Shown piece after piece: positions 13,901-26,199 of a stretch of DNA of 64,000 bases. Every line of letters starts with the position of its first letter. Position 1 is the first letter of the stretch. The DNA lies in assembly GCA_932521035.1 (NCBI GenBank), contig OW051497.1:7998001-8062000 (forward strand), given 5' to 3'. The stretch comes from Oscheius dolichura. Its lineage: Eukaryota; Nematoda; Chromadorea; Rhabditida; Rhabditidae. A model generated the notes under the pieces. That model worked only from the letters and a program-made list of their open reading frames with translations. It had not been told where the DNA came from and made no database searches. The translations under genes and the position numbers were made by a program.

Positions 13901-16900
13901 TGACTGCTCCTTTGATCCAACAACAGGTAATGAATTTCATTGGTAATTTATGATGAACTTTCAGCTGCAACTGCTTCAGCAAATCGCTTCGCAAAACCAT
14001 GCAACCTTCTTGAATAACAACAATAACACAAATGGGGATGATGCCGAGAGTAAGCGAGACGAGGATGAGGATGATGATCCCCGGGCGGATGACGGTATGT
14101 CTCTTTAAAGATAGTAAAATAAATGACATAAAGTGGGGATGTCCCTTTATGTTTTATCCAAACAAACAAAGCATCATAGTACAAGAGATTAGTTTAGACG
14201 TTTCGGTCTGTCAGCGGAGCGCCAGTGAGGATGAAAACGATCAGGATGATGATCCTAATGGGAATGCGGGGGCATCGGGACCAGCTATAGGCGGGACGAA
14301 TAATGGTAAGTAAGGTGTTTGGGTGTCAATACTGATAGGTGATTTCTGAATTGTAGGAAATCCGGGAAGCGGTAATAATGGCAGCATTGAAGGACAGCAA
14401 ACATACACACACGTAAATGGCAACCAGAATGGTATCAGGGTATATCCATAAGCGGGTTGATTTAATTTTAGATAGTCCGTCCGATGCTGATGTGAAAATG
14501 ACTCATCTACATCGTCCTATTTCGGTGCAGGCGCCGGTTGCGTGCTATCTTGTGGCTTTAAATGGTGATTTTCCTTCCCTAACATTATATACCGTACACC
14601 CAATAGGATAATCATCTTTGAAACGCGCGCCCTAAAGAATTATAGCATCACTTTTATTCGAGTTTAAAAAGCGGGAAAACGCCACAAAACACATTTTAAC
14701 AGAGAGCGTTTAGACCATTGGGCTACGGTATAATGTGTATGTGTGTGTATTAGCGTGACTGTCGTGTTCTCCGTCTTTAATGTCTGTAGTTACACGAGAG
14801 TTATCAGCTCTGATCTATGGCAATGATCTGCTCTAATATGAGAGAGAGGAAAGCACAACGCTAACGCTTTGCAGACCACGTGACACCGGGGGAACATTTT
14901 CCATCCACGCAGCTATCTACACAAACTCGTAAAGAGGTTTTTTCCCCTATCTAATGCTAAGAATGTCTACTGTAGAGTCACATCCGACGGCCGATGAATG
15001 CTTTCATGATCTTTTCCAAGCGCCATCGTCATCTGGTTCACAGCAAATTTCCAAACAAGTGAGCTGTCTCCGCGGGTCTTATCTCACCTTGAAACAGGGA
15101 TAATAGAGCGGTGTCAAAAATCTTGGGAGAATGGTGGTACGCTCTGGGAAAAGAAGAAAAGCAGGAATATCACAATCTGGCAATGCAGGTATCATCTTCG
15201 AATACATCTAAACATCGAAATCATATAGGTGAGAGAAGCACATTCTCAAGCTCATCCGGATTGGAAATGGTCAACCAAGGCTAAACAATCTTCCAGCTCA
15301 GAAACGTCAGACTCGGTTGGTGTTTGTTTTGTGGAGGCTGTTGCCACCTGACCTGGTTGCTGAATCCTTTTTACAACCCTCTCCTTATGTTCCCTTCTAA
15401 TCAGACCGACGTCACCTGTAATCAGTTAGAGAGCTTCGTTTGCACGTCTAAAAAGAGACCCGTGCATATCTGATGAATTTCTTTTGACTCATGACCCTCT
15501 TACTTCTTAAGCAGGGAGCAGACATTATGTTTTTGCAAAAATTTGGCCGTGATGTTTTACATGTACTTCCCACGGATGTGGAGCACACCCACACATATAC
15601 ACTCTGCCCCTCTTTCACTCTAGCTCTCTGCTGCTTTTTTATCTGTTCCAATAATTCTTCCGCAAATGAAAAAAACATGAATATGCCCCATTCAGCAGGC
15701 GCGGGAGTCAATCACAGTCTAATAACATTATTCAGCAGCTATGCAGTGCAGTTTATTAGCTCCCACTGGAAAATATGAAGGGATAATCTCTCTAATTATA
15801 GGTATATAGAGGACCCGAACACGACCAGATCTCGGCATTCACACCGGTCGAACAGCGGTCATCGGTAGGACAACTTGTTTACCTCTCGTATAAGGGCAAT
15901 ATTTTGTAGCTTACACCGGTGGCCCCCTCCCCCGCGTCCTTCTTGTATCTATCCAGTCGACAATCCTCGTAAGACCCACTGACAAACATATTTCATATCT
16001 AATTTCCAGCTTCAGCATCCCTTCATCGCCGCTCCTCCCTCCTATGCAAGAGGCCCTGCTTGGATCGGTGAGATCATTAAATAAAACCTATAATCAGAGG
16101 AAGAGGAATCCATATATTAACGAAGCGGCAAGGGACACATCTTATTTTTCAGATTTCACCATTGCGGTGTCCTTCAATCCCGCGATTCCTCACACCTTCA
16201 ACACCCGGTGCGTGTCTCAGTCCAGCTGCAACTATTTCACCGGCGCTTACCAACAATTTCACGGTTCGTTCTAATGTGATGATGCTGTTAATTGAATATC
16301 CTCTTATAAAACGGGGGAGGATGTCCTGAACTTCCTCCTCCGCCTCTTCATAGCCTATTAGCTCATTAATCTAGCCAAAAAATGTGTTTATGAAAGATTG
16401 TTGAAGCATTCAGTCCGACTTTTTGATTAATTGTCACGCAAGAAGGCGTTAAACAGCTCTCATTACGAAGGGATCAAGTCAGAAAAAGTTCAGATACCAT
16501 CGGCCTCGTCTACCCCCCTAAGTGCCATCTCATCGTCACAAGTTAGCCCGTCCCTTCATCTTTTTACTGCGACAACATCCCCCACAATCACGTGGAATAA
16601 GGTAGAGCCAATTAACCTTGATAAAAGTGTATACTGGATTTTAGAGCCTACAAAACCCCATGAAGCTGTCATTGCCGACTTTGCTTCCCCCGCATTGCAC
16701 TTCTCTGTCCAGGTATGTGTACATATTTCTCTTCCTAATATCTATCATTATAAATATAGGATATTTTATAAATAAACCACAGATTCCTGCTTTTTCCATA
16801 AACATTATTGTTTCAGGTTTACCATGAACGCTGAAGATAACAACAATATGCAGAAATTCATCTTACAACCCACGCCGGCACAACTAGGTGTTGCGAAAGG

Positions 16901-17687
16901 TATGAGAACTGTCGTACTTTGGATAAAAGATTACTTACAGGTCAAAAAAGAGGTCAAGCGGCGGAAGACGATGTCAAGTCCCCTCCTCCGACTAAAAAGC
17001 TCTTCCGACGGGATGATCATCTAATGGATTGCATCTTGGACAGTGTCAATTTTCAGAAGAAATTTGAAGAATTGCCTGAATTTATTCCAGAATCGCGGGT
17101 GAGCTCATTCAGTCTAATCTCTTATAGATTAACGTATTTCAGACGCCCGTTAGCAATGCAGCCACGCCGTCCTGTTTATTTCAAGGAATGTTAATTGAAT
17201 CAGCGCCTTCAACTACTTCCACACCGCAGATTATACCAAAAATGGCATTTTTCCCGCCTTCTTTAAATGTAAGCATGTGGGGGATGAGATTAGTGACGAG
17301 GAGTCGTCTTTAGATCCCTGATGTTGTGGCAACCAGCCCTCCTGCAGAGGATGAAACCCTTCGAAAGAAGACAGACCGCCGGCGGTCGCTTGTTCTTCAA
17401 CTTTTCGAGAATGTTGGACTCTTTCCAACAGGTTGGTCAGTCAGAGACGCCTTCTTGTACTTGGATGTGGTAAACAAGTGGATGTTCTACCCGCCCTTTA
17501 TGCACAATCACACCCTATCCACTTCGAAAACAACATAAAAACAAGTCAAAAGATTATAGATGAGGAGACTGATGCTTTCCAAAAGCTACACCACGCCGTC
17601 TTCCCTCACCGACATCATCTCGTAACAAAGATACGAGAAGTTCGTCAAAAATCTTTTGGATCTCTAGGAGACTCGCTAGGTGATTAA
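10906..17687 (+). CDS. cic: Capicua-type HMG-box transcriptional repressor
   Basis: Many exons. Capicua is a sequence-specific repressor that acts downstream of RTK/Ras signalling in the nucleus. The start ATG (MDHHESPSA) is followed at once by a good donor. Exons 11448-11844 encode a Tudor-like N-terminal module ending VTPTGEM...[10 protein letters not shown], as in the long CIC isoform. Exons 12436-12540 and 13098-13188 encode the conserved cysteine block ([20 protein letters not shown], then [14 protein letters not shown]). A Gln/Asn/acidic region covers 13.6-14.5 kb. The HMG box lies in 14986-15058, 15098-15188 and 15229-15315 ([34 protein letters not shown]). Ser/Pro-rich exons follow. 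The C-terminal C1 domain begins around 16.93 kb (KKFEELPEF), then [18 protein letters not shown] and KIREVRQK before TAA at 17685. Exon borders between 13.19-13.45 and 15.32-16.4 kb are uncertain. Identity is secure. Confidence 0.93.
14986..15315 (+). other. HMG-box DNA-binding domain of capicua
   Basis: Three exons joined across two introns (15059-15097 and 15189-15228) encode one HMG box. It opens with [20 protein letters not shown] and continues through [29 protein letters not shown] and [14 protein letters not shown]. These are the diagnostic residues of capicua boxes rather than SOX/TCF boxes. The first exon uses acceptor tgtag and ends in split codon phase 2, and the reading frame closes perfectly over both introns. 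A serine-rich tail (SSSSETSDS) follows the box. Confidence 0.95.
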
Positions 17688-18985
17688 TCACGCTATTTTC
17701 ATCACTTTGTGCACTAGATACAAGCGCTAGAACTTGCATAATTAGACGAAATTAGCCGGTATGCTGAATTCCAGCTGAAATAGGAATGCAAATGGGGGTT
17801 CCGGTATCTTTCGCACTTTTTTCGAGCAAGAATTGTGTACAACTGTCTACCTGCAAAGGGCAACTTCCTAATTGTTCAGCCCCTTAGCAATTCCACCGAA
17901 CGGGCAGACAAATTCCTCGTTTCCCTTTAGTTGTATCACCAGCAGGTGTTTCTGTTGACTACTAAAGGAGGGGTGCCAAAAGATCAAATGCTGCTAATTT
18001 TGGTACAGTATATCCTAATTTTAATTTGCAACAGTTCCTTTAATGTACAGTAATCCTCCTCTTTTCAGATGCCAGTCGCCTGATGACTCCGTGAACGCAA
18101 TTATTATGTGGCTAAAGCCAAAGCCCTTATATAGAGCCTTTTGTAGCATCTTTCAAAACTAGAAACGGCTGTGATCACTCTCCATATATATTCTCATTTT
18201 GTTCAATATATGTTCTTCATGTTTTTTTCTGTGTGCTTGCCTCCCTCTCAAGAAAACCCCCGTATAGACTGTATTTTTATGTGTGATGAAATCTTTCCAA
18301 AACCCTAGCTCCAGTATTCAAGTTTTCAACTCCCAGCCATTTTCTGCATCCATTGTAAATTATTATTAATATTTTTGGACTTTTTTGTTTTCTAGTTCAA
18401 ATAATTTGTTGTTTTCTCTTTCTCCTTCCCCGTGCAAATATTAACATTATTCACGTAGATCCCACCTCCTCTCCCCCAAAAAGAACTGCAATTGTTGTGA
18501 TGTAGAAAATTAGTACGGCGTTTTATATTCTTACAGTGTCCCCAAGCCCGGTCAGTAGTCTTTTTGCCATAATAGCTTTCCTATTCCACGGCTAACGTCA
18601 TAATTTAAATTGATTGTGCTAGTCTTTGACTGGTTCTACAAAAAAATACAATACGATTCGCCTTTGAAACGATTCTCGTCAACTAGACTTTTATAGACAC
18701 TTCGCTGTGATTCATTTGCTGCTTTTTTAAATAAACAAATGATCTTCTCTACCTGTTTTTGGTTGAGGTTTTTCATCTTTTAGCGAGAGAAAAAGTTAAT
18801 TGGTCCGGGGGTACGTACAAGCTCGCCGTCGGATCATACGGAAGAAAAAGGGCAATCTATTGGAGGACTACTAGGAAGTCATGAAACACAGCGTGCAAGC
18901 TATTTATTCGCTATGTTAGAATACAAAAGAAACGGATTATCCGGGGTTGATAACTTGTGTTCTGGAAAGGGATATGTTATTTTGA
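17688..18985. other. 3' flank and intergenic DNA after capicua
   Basis: AT-rich, no supported coding exon. It contains an AATAAA-like site at about 18729-18734 on the + strand. It also has TTTATT at 18903-18908, which reads as AATAAA on the - strand about 80 nt past the stop of the small minus-strand candidate gene. Confidence 0.4.
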
Positions 18986-19294
18986 TCAGTTGTTATAGCT
19001 CTTCGACCGGTTGATTTTATGGTCCGCTGCCGCTCCTACCAGCGATAAACTGAAAGTGATAGCTAACCACATACACAATGGTAAATTTGGCGGTGGGATC
19101 TCTGAAACCACCCCACATAAAGTGTAATTTAACGAGTAGCAGCTCCCAATTGTGATTAAAAAAAAGACCTGATCATACTCGTATAGGCCATGAAGACTTA
19201 CTGTGAATAAAGGTTTTATTCCTTTCCCCGGTGGAGCAGGTCCCCTGGCATTCCCATTCCTCCGTATCTCTTCAGGATAAACAGAACAGTTCAA
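18986..19294 (-). CDS. Possible small two-exon membrane protein
   Basis: On the minus strand a basic, Gly/Pro-rich segment (GPAPPGKGIKPLF) runs into a good donor (ACA|gtaagt). A clean acceptor (ggtttcag) precedes a second segment with one hydrophobic stretch (LPLCMWLAITFSLSLVGAAA) that ends at a stop. The two segments are not in the same splice phase with the sites I chose, so one junction or the frame must be wrong. A minus-strand AATAAA lies about 80 nt past the stop, which supports a real 3' end. Size and single TM segment would suit a small mitochondrial inner-membrane subunit, but I cannot name a family. Confidence 0.3.
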   Translation of the reverse strand: MNCSVYPEEIRRNGNARGPAPPGKGIKPLFTVSLHGLYEYDQVFFLITIGSCYSLNYTLCGVVSEIPPPNLPLCMWLAITFSLSLVGAAADHKINRSKSYNN

Positions 19295-20396
19295 AGGAAT
19301 AAATTGTTAATTGCGCTTGTGATCTTTTCTGGAATTCCTGAATTCAACTATGAAACATGCCCACATTATCTGTTTATTGCAAGGTTAAAAAGCTTTGTAT
19401 GACTCAGAATATCAGCACAATGGAAAAGTACGTAGGTGACCGACAAAACGAAACTGGTTTATTTAATGGAATTCAGTTAAGTAAAAAGATATTTCCACTT
19501 GTTAGATTCTCACGTAACCCGAGAGATATGCTCATCGTAGCGGGCTCTCCCCCTTTCTCGATTCTTATTTGTTCAACTGATCAGGAACAGGAAGGGAAAG
19601 CGAAGCTTCTGTGAGCGGGTCCACACCTCTCAGCTTTTTTTTTCGTTCTCCCTGTACATCAAAGAACTTTTCGTTTTTTTTTCTATGAACAGTTTGCGTT
19701 GACACATCCAAATGTCTCAGTGCTGGTTTGCCACAGACGAACGTTTTTCTTAGGATGCCAGAGAACCTTTAAAGATTCGGCGAAGGTAAAACAAAACCAG
19801 TTTGTATTGTAAACCCTAATTCCTTGTGCAAAGATTTTTATTTGTGCAAAGACACCTTGTTGAAATCGCGTCTAGAGTTTCTGTTCTCTTATTCTTCCTA
19901 GTTCCTCGTGAATTTCTCCCTTTACGAATAGGAATCACCAGTTAGTTGGGAAAGTTTCTGCTATTGTATTGTTGTTTTGGCTAAAAACAGCGGGCAGATC
20001 AACGCAGGAAGGCAGCTGAACAAATTGGCAGGAAACTCTGATTTCATGAAATTGGCGATTTTAAAAGGAATTTTTGAGTCGTCATTAATGAAACATTGAT
20101 TGATCTGACAGGTTGCAAAAGTACATGGACAAGCTAATACAAGCTAATATTCCTGTAAATTAGTAGGAATATCAACATTTCTTTGTCCAGCAGTGCGTAA
20201 AGTGTCAAGTCGAGAACAGTGTTTGCCAACTATCCGCGGCACGGACACCGCCTCGATTTGACTCAGAGAGGCCAGCTAGCACGTCACCTATGCTTTTATG
20301 ATTAACACTTAGTTTCGTATGTTTCTCCTACGCCTTTTCTACCTACCGATCGATTTTACCTTTGTACTTTTAGAGATACTGCAACTTCCGTAAGCG
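19295..20396. other. Intergenic DNA before the K+ channel gene
   Basis: No supported exon. Short frames are present on both strands without splice support. This interval probably holds the promoters of the flanking divergent units. Confidence 0.4.
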
Positions 20397-23327
20397 ATGG
20401 CACGAAGGAATGCCGTCCGACGGAAACTGTTGGACGACGGGCAACAACAGGAAGCGATGAAAGTGAGTAATCCAATATTTCTCCACAATTTTAAAGTGCA
20501 TCTAGATTTTGAAGAAATACGTATTAAATAAATATCGAGGATCTATGATAGAAATACCTGGAGAATTGCCCGAAACGACGCAGATGAGCGAACATTTACA
20601 GAGACCGCAGACGCTGCTCTTAGGAAGCAGGTAGGGCTTTTGTTTTCTTTTTCTATTTTCGACAAGTTACAGTTAATTTATCTGCTTTAATTGAGAAGTG
20701 AGTAATGTTGTAAGGTGTCGTTGGTGTGTGGAACTGGTTTCTCGAAGGCAATAAAAGCTTTTCAGGGATTTTGAACGACAATCAACAACGTTTTCCTTTT
20801 TACCTCATGGCTACGATGCACAGCAGGCTATGAGCCCTACGTTTACGTCATTCGACATGTTAGACGAACCCAAAGTGCTCAAAGAAGAGATAAAGTGATG
20901 AAAAAAGATTAGACTTCATTTTGACGGTTACTTTCAGGTATGACGCCAAGAAGGATACCATTTTAACTTACCCTGTAAGAGTTATTAAAGCAGCTATGCA
21001 GATTCAATGTACTTTCCTCTTCTAAACCACTGATACCAGTTTCAGTTACAAAACAACTGCTCTGTTTGTCTTCTATTGCAATTATAGGACTTATTGGTGG
21101 CGCAGTATTCCAACATTTGGAACAACCTAATCAAATTGCAGAAATTTTTGCGGAGCAAAATGTAAGAACTTGGAATTCTCTGTTTCAATGAAATTTAGAT
21201 AACAATCCATCGACATAGGCATTTTTCACTTCAAATTTTACTAGAATTATCCAGGAATGATTGCTTTGCCAAGGTGGGGCAGCTTTGCGGCGCACATCTT
21301 CTGTTTTTCAGTTAAATAAGTCAAACAGCAGTCAATTGTCCCACCAAAATTCATTCTGCCAGCATTCTATGATCCAGTTACTGCAAAGATATGACCACAT
21401 ATTTCGAAGGGATCATGGAATGACAAGACCTTGGGATTGGGATTATTGGAATTCTGTATTCTTTGCAGGAACCGTATTCACGACAATAGGTAAGAGTATG
21501 ATGATAGATTTATGTACATCTCATTTAGGTTACGGTATACTAGCTCCAAAAACAACTGCTGGAAGAATAGCGTTTATTATTTATGCTTTAATCAGTATTC
21601 CGCTTCTTCTGGGAGTCTTGAATGTCTTCGGAAGACCTTTCCTAGAATCTTTTCAAGACAAGTATTGTGCTGCCAGGAAGTCTGTGTTTTTCTTTATTTT
21701 GCTCAAATTTTTATAACAGAAAGTGCTCCAAGCTCTACAGGCGTTTTCATCCCCGCCTTGGTGGTACCTCGTTCAGCGGCTCGGTCGACGTCGAATCGTC
21801 ACCCTTAACGAAAAACGACGAAGAAGACGTAACTACCATAAATGTCCTTTAAATGATCCCATTCCAGGATGAACCACAAGTTCCTTGGCAAATTGCGATA
21901 ATCATCCTAGTCGTCTTTGTGGTCATGTGTGCTTGGCTGTTTACTCTTTGGGAGGACTGGACATTCTTCGAGTCTTTCTATTTCACTTTTTCATCTCTTA
22001 CCACAGTAGGATTCGGCGACCTAGTCCCACAGCATCCTCGCTTCGCTTTGAGTACGTTTCCCATGATTCACTTTATAGGTTTTTGCAGTTTTATTTGTTT
22101 TCTACATATGCGGACTGTTTGTTGTGTCTACAGTGTATGCTTACATTCAGGTAAGGGGCTTAATCTCTGGCACTTAGTGTTGATTTAGACCAAAATAGAA
22201 GATAAATATATGTGGGCTCTACAGTTGGTGGACCAGGCGGGGGAGGAAACGCAACCTCAGAGAGATGACCCATCGCCCGGTAAGTCGCTCAACAGTTTCG
22301 AAGAGTTCGTTTAGTAAAACTTGATGGTAACGGAGGAATGTGGGGTGTTCCGGACTTTATAAGATGGCGACCGGATTCTATGGGAGGTGGAACAGATTCG
22401 GGAGCGTTGACAAGGCAGAGCACTGTGTTCATGACCAACCCAGAAGGCGCTCCGGTCAACTGCCCACCGTCAGTCAGTGCCTTCATGCGATCCATGAGTA
22501 TTAAAGGGAGTTCCCTAGCCAGGTCGGAGAGTGTGATTAGTAAGAGTTCCTTCGGGTATGGTTTACCTCTTTTATTTGTTCACTTTCCTTTTCTCTCAGA
22601 TCCAAATGGAGACCTTTCTCCAACTCCCCCTCCTCAAGTGAGCAGCTAACACCGGTTGAAAATAAGAAGATGTGGTTGGGATCCGACTATCCATCTCAGG
22701 GGTCTTTCCACTTTGGACCAAAGCCTTCTTGTAAGTCTATATAAATAAGTTGGTGATGTCCTTGTTCAGCTTCTGCTCCATCCTTGGTTCCTCAGCGAAA
22801 TCTAACAGCTGGAGGAGCCTTGTCGGTGATTACGGAAGTCAACGACGAGGATACCCTCCACGCTAGAGGAAGCACTCAAAGAAGTAAAGTCTACGAAATC
22901 TTTCCCATCAAACAGCAATCAACGGAGGAGACAGATATGGGTGAGTGTGATGCTAATCAGATCGGAAGCATTTGTCCAGGAGGAGAATCCTTCGTAATGA
23001 TTGACGACGAAGCTGTTTCCGATGGAGCGATGGAAGATGTCGTTGAAATTGCATCCACTGAAGATGATCAATCACAGACGAGCGAGAATGACAAGGTTCT
23101 GGAGCTGCGGTCCCTTGTTCTCACTCCTACCTCCTCTGAGGTGATTTCTATTGTACTTTTCTTGCTAAAAAGGCGAACTTTAGCGTTCCCGTCGGCTGCA
23201 GAGAGTGCCAGCTCAGGATTTAGAGACACCAACAACGGAGACAGCTCCTCCTTTTCCTCCACCGGCAGCCCAGGGAGAAGAAAAAGGAGAAGAAGATGAA
23301 GAAGAAGTACAAATAGCAGGGTTATAG
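20397..23327 (+). CDS. Two-pore-domain (K2P/TWK) potassium channel
   Basis: Encodes a four-TM, two-pore leak K+ channel subunit of the plasma membrane. The start is MARRNAVRRKLL at 20397. TM1 is LLCLSSIAIIGLIGGAVF (about 21060-21115), followed by the extracellular cap region. Pore 1 is FFAGTVFTTIGYGILAPKT, split by an intron inside the GYG filter (21490-21527). TM2 is IAFIIYALISIPLLLGVL. TM3 is about 21895-21945, pore 2 FTFSSLTTVGFGDLVPQHPRF, and TM4 ILFVFYICGLFVVSTVYAYI. A long Ser/Thr- and acid-rich cytoplasmic tail follows, ending IAGL at 23327. Introns are as short as 37 and 39 nt. The junctions between 20.63 and 21.06 kb do not close in one phase and remain unresolved. AATAAA lies at 23368. 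The family is certain; the subfamily is not assigned. Confidence 0.9.
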
Positions 23328-23497
23328 AAATATGTGTACGAAAAGATCTGATTCATTATGGATAATTAATAAATATAACCAGTTATTAACACAGTACACA
23401 ACACAGTAGTACAATTAGGGAATGCTTGAAATTTGTGGTTATTCGATAGGACCCATAGCTTTTTGGAATGACACGTGATGGTAGTCCTTAGAGGAAC

Positions 23498-26183
23498 TTA
23501 GAGCGTCCTCACAGGGAGGGTTTTCTGTGACGATGTGAACAATCTTTTGAGAGCTATTTGATAGTCTCTATTAAAAACCTGAAACCGCCTTCAATATTTT
23601 AATTAAGGACCATTACCGTATAGATAATTGGATTCATGGCAGAGTTACTGTATCCTAGCCAAGTTATGAACATTTCGATATGTGGATTAGGACTGCAATC
23701 CTTACAAAACTGTACTAAAACATACATTCTGGAATATAGAATAATTATTGGGTCCTGAAAGAACAATCTTACATGAAAAATGGCGTCCAACAGATGGTAA
23801 AGCAACCGAGAATTATACCCAGAACTTTCACACCCCTTCTTTCTTTGGCGGCTGAAATCGCCTTCGGCTTTCGTTGCAGACTCTTGCGGAAGTTTTTCTC
23901 TTTCCTAGAATTTTGACTATTTTCACACCCGTTCCTTCCGGTGAATTACCTTTTCTTATGCCGTTGAACTTTCTCATAACTGATGCTAACCATAGTCCGC
24001 AGGGGTTTTTCTTTCTTCTCTCGTTTATCCAACGTAGCGGGAACGGACTTCGAGACCTTGGCTTCTCTTTTCAGGTAGGGTCCATCCGCCGGTCCGGCTA
24101 TGGTCCCCGTCACCGTCGTGGTGATGGTATGATTCTGAGCATATTAATGAGGAGGTCTTTCTTTTTCGTACGTCATTAATTCGCTCGTCTGATTCTTCTT
24201 CTTCTTCCTCCAGAATGATATCATTTCCATTGGGTTTTTCGACTTGTTCAGAACTTTCACCTAAAGATGACACGTCTTTGAACTTTTCCTCTCGGTGACT
24301 CACTGTCTTCTTCCTCCTCCTTTGCGAATTCATCGGATGTCGGAAGGACGTGACTAATTTCATGAAGGATAGTGGATTCGATATGTTTACGGATGACCTA
24401 AAGTGAAGGATAAAGTTCCGTCTTGGAACTGGCTAGCATGCTCTGCTTGTGTGGGGTTAGCGTACGATGTCAAGTTATCCATGACAATAAAATGACTCCT
24501 AACTTTATAGCAATGAACTTAAACTAGTTTTGGGGTGAAGCTGAACATAAAATGAACTTAGAAACTGATACAGTCAACAAAAAAGGAAGCATTGAGGTGG
24601 AGAAGAAAAATGAACGGAAGAACCACCAATGATCGACAACATACATGCAAATCAGCCAGAAGGGAAAAGAAGGAAATATTGTCACCCTTTAAGTGGATGT
24701 GAGCTCTTTACTTACGTGTGATGAGACGGCGAGCTAAAAATATGCTGTTAGCGAGAGTGGTTCACATAGAGAAAAGGAGTAGGGGGCAGAGAAAGAGAGA
24801 AATAGAGTCAGATATAGCACACATTCGGATTATTAGTGAAGCTTTTCTCTATTTTTAGTTGGTTTTTTACTTTCTTATCTAACTAGCGCCCAGTGAACAA
24901 AATAATTTCCCAAAAATGAGAATAGAATTCAGAGAAACGCAGACAGACAGACTAACACATAGACATATTCCGCAGGAAGACACATGACAGAAAAACGCGG
25001 CATTCTCATTCCACAAAACGGAACGACAGTAGAATTGTCTTTTTTGGGATTTAGAGTCTTTTAGTTATACCTATCGCAGCGGGGATGGGAGACGCATGGT
25101 CATACCTTTTGGCGATAGATTTGACGGGCCCGATGCTTGGCGAAGGCTTGGTAGATTTTAAAATAGACGAAGAACATCAGGAGAGTAGGGATGAAGAAGG
25201 AACCCGTGGCGGAGTAGACCGTATAACTTGGAAGATCTAGGAACGTGCACTGTCGGATGGTGTTGTTCTTCTCCATAATTAGGTTGGGAGTGAGAGCAGT
25301 CTGAAAAAGCTCTAGGTGCAAACAACTGTGGCCTAATAAAGGATATTTCGATCTCTCGATTTCTCCCCCTCTTACCTGCTTCCATCCTAAAAGCGGAGCT
25401 AAAGATATCAGGGCGCTAAACACCCACACGATCATAATCATAATCCCGGCAGTTTTCTTGTTCCTGAGCGAGATATTATTTCCCAATCTTCCCTAGGTGA
25501 ATACCTTTTGCTCATATAAGCTACCGGTGTAGTTATGGCCCAGTATCTGTCCAGACCAACAATTGACAAATTCCATATGGAAGCAGTTGAGCAAAGAATA
25601 TCGGCTAAAAGGCCCTTCTTTGCCCTTTGAGGTCGGTGTTCGCCCTACCAGAAACAAAAACTTCACATAGAGCGTCGGGAAAGACCCATTCTCCGGCAAT
25701 GGCATAAACCGAAGAGAGTGGAAGCACTATCAGACCCAGGGCAAGATCAGAGAATGCTAAATTCCCCACCTGAAAACAACTTCCTATAAGGGTGAAAACA
25801 TTTTAGGGGGTAATTGAAGGTATTATTCGCTTTGTTCCTATTCTTTGACTTTTATTTCCGACTTACCAAAAGATTTGGCACTGTTTGAAGTCTTGGATTC
25901 TTATAGAGGACAATAAATACGAGGGAGTTGGCAAAGACAGTCCACAGGACCAGAAGGAATAGGGCACTTCCTTTGAGCACCTAAAGTGTACTATTAATTA
26001 CTGTTCTTACTGTTCTCTCTAATGACAAAAAATGAATATTCAAGCTGCATGAATATGGAATAGGATACCACTGCATCCATTTGGTAATGTTGCCCTTTTG
26101 ATTTATTCCGGGGTTATAAACTAAACTAAGGGGAAAAGGAGACAAACCTGGAAGAAGGTATACGTCTCCGTGGGATCCATCAT
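23498..26183 (-). CDS. Biogenic amine GPCR (octopamine/tyramine/alpha2-like)
   Basis: Class A aminergic receptor of the plasma membrane. In reading order: N-terminal exon (start ATG at 26183), TM1 exon 25867-25980, TM2 exon 25649-25769 ([20 protein letters not shown]), TM3 exon 25505-25604 ([20 protein letters not shown], with the amine-binding Asp and DRYWAITTP), TM4 exon 25376-25463 ([20 protein letters not shown]) and TM5 exon 25106-25300. The third intracellular loop is long and charged (about 23.9-24.75 kb). TM6 is [20 protein letters not shown]7 [19 protein letters not shown], then a short tail with stop at 23498. NPIIY and CWTPFF are canonical. The visible N-terminus (MMDPTETY...) is short and its exon starts at a splice acceptor, so an upstream exon may exist. 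Joins in loop 3 are approximate. The ligand cannot be told from sequence alone. Confidence 0.9.
24716..24733 (-). other. Candidate 18-nt microexon in GPCR loop 3
   Basis: On the minus strand a clean acceptor (catatttttag) and a perfect donor (gtaagt) flank 18 nt with no stop, encoding LAVSSH in phase 0. It sits between the TM5 exon and the next loop-3 exon, where a six-residue in-frame insertion would be tolerated. It could equally be a chance pair of splice motifs. Confidence 0.35.
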
Positions 26184-26199
26184 GACATAGCTGGACCTG

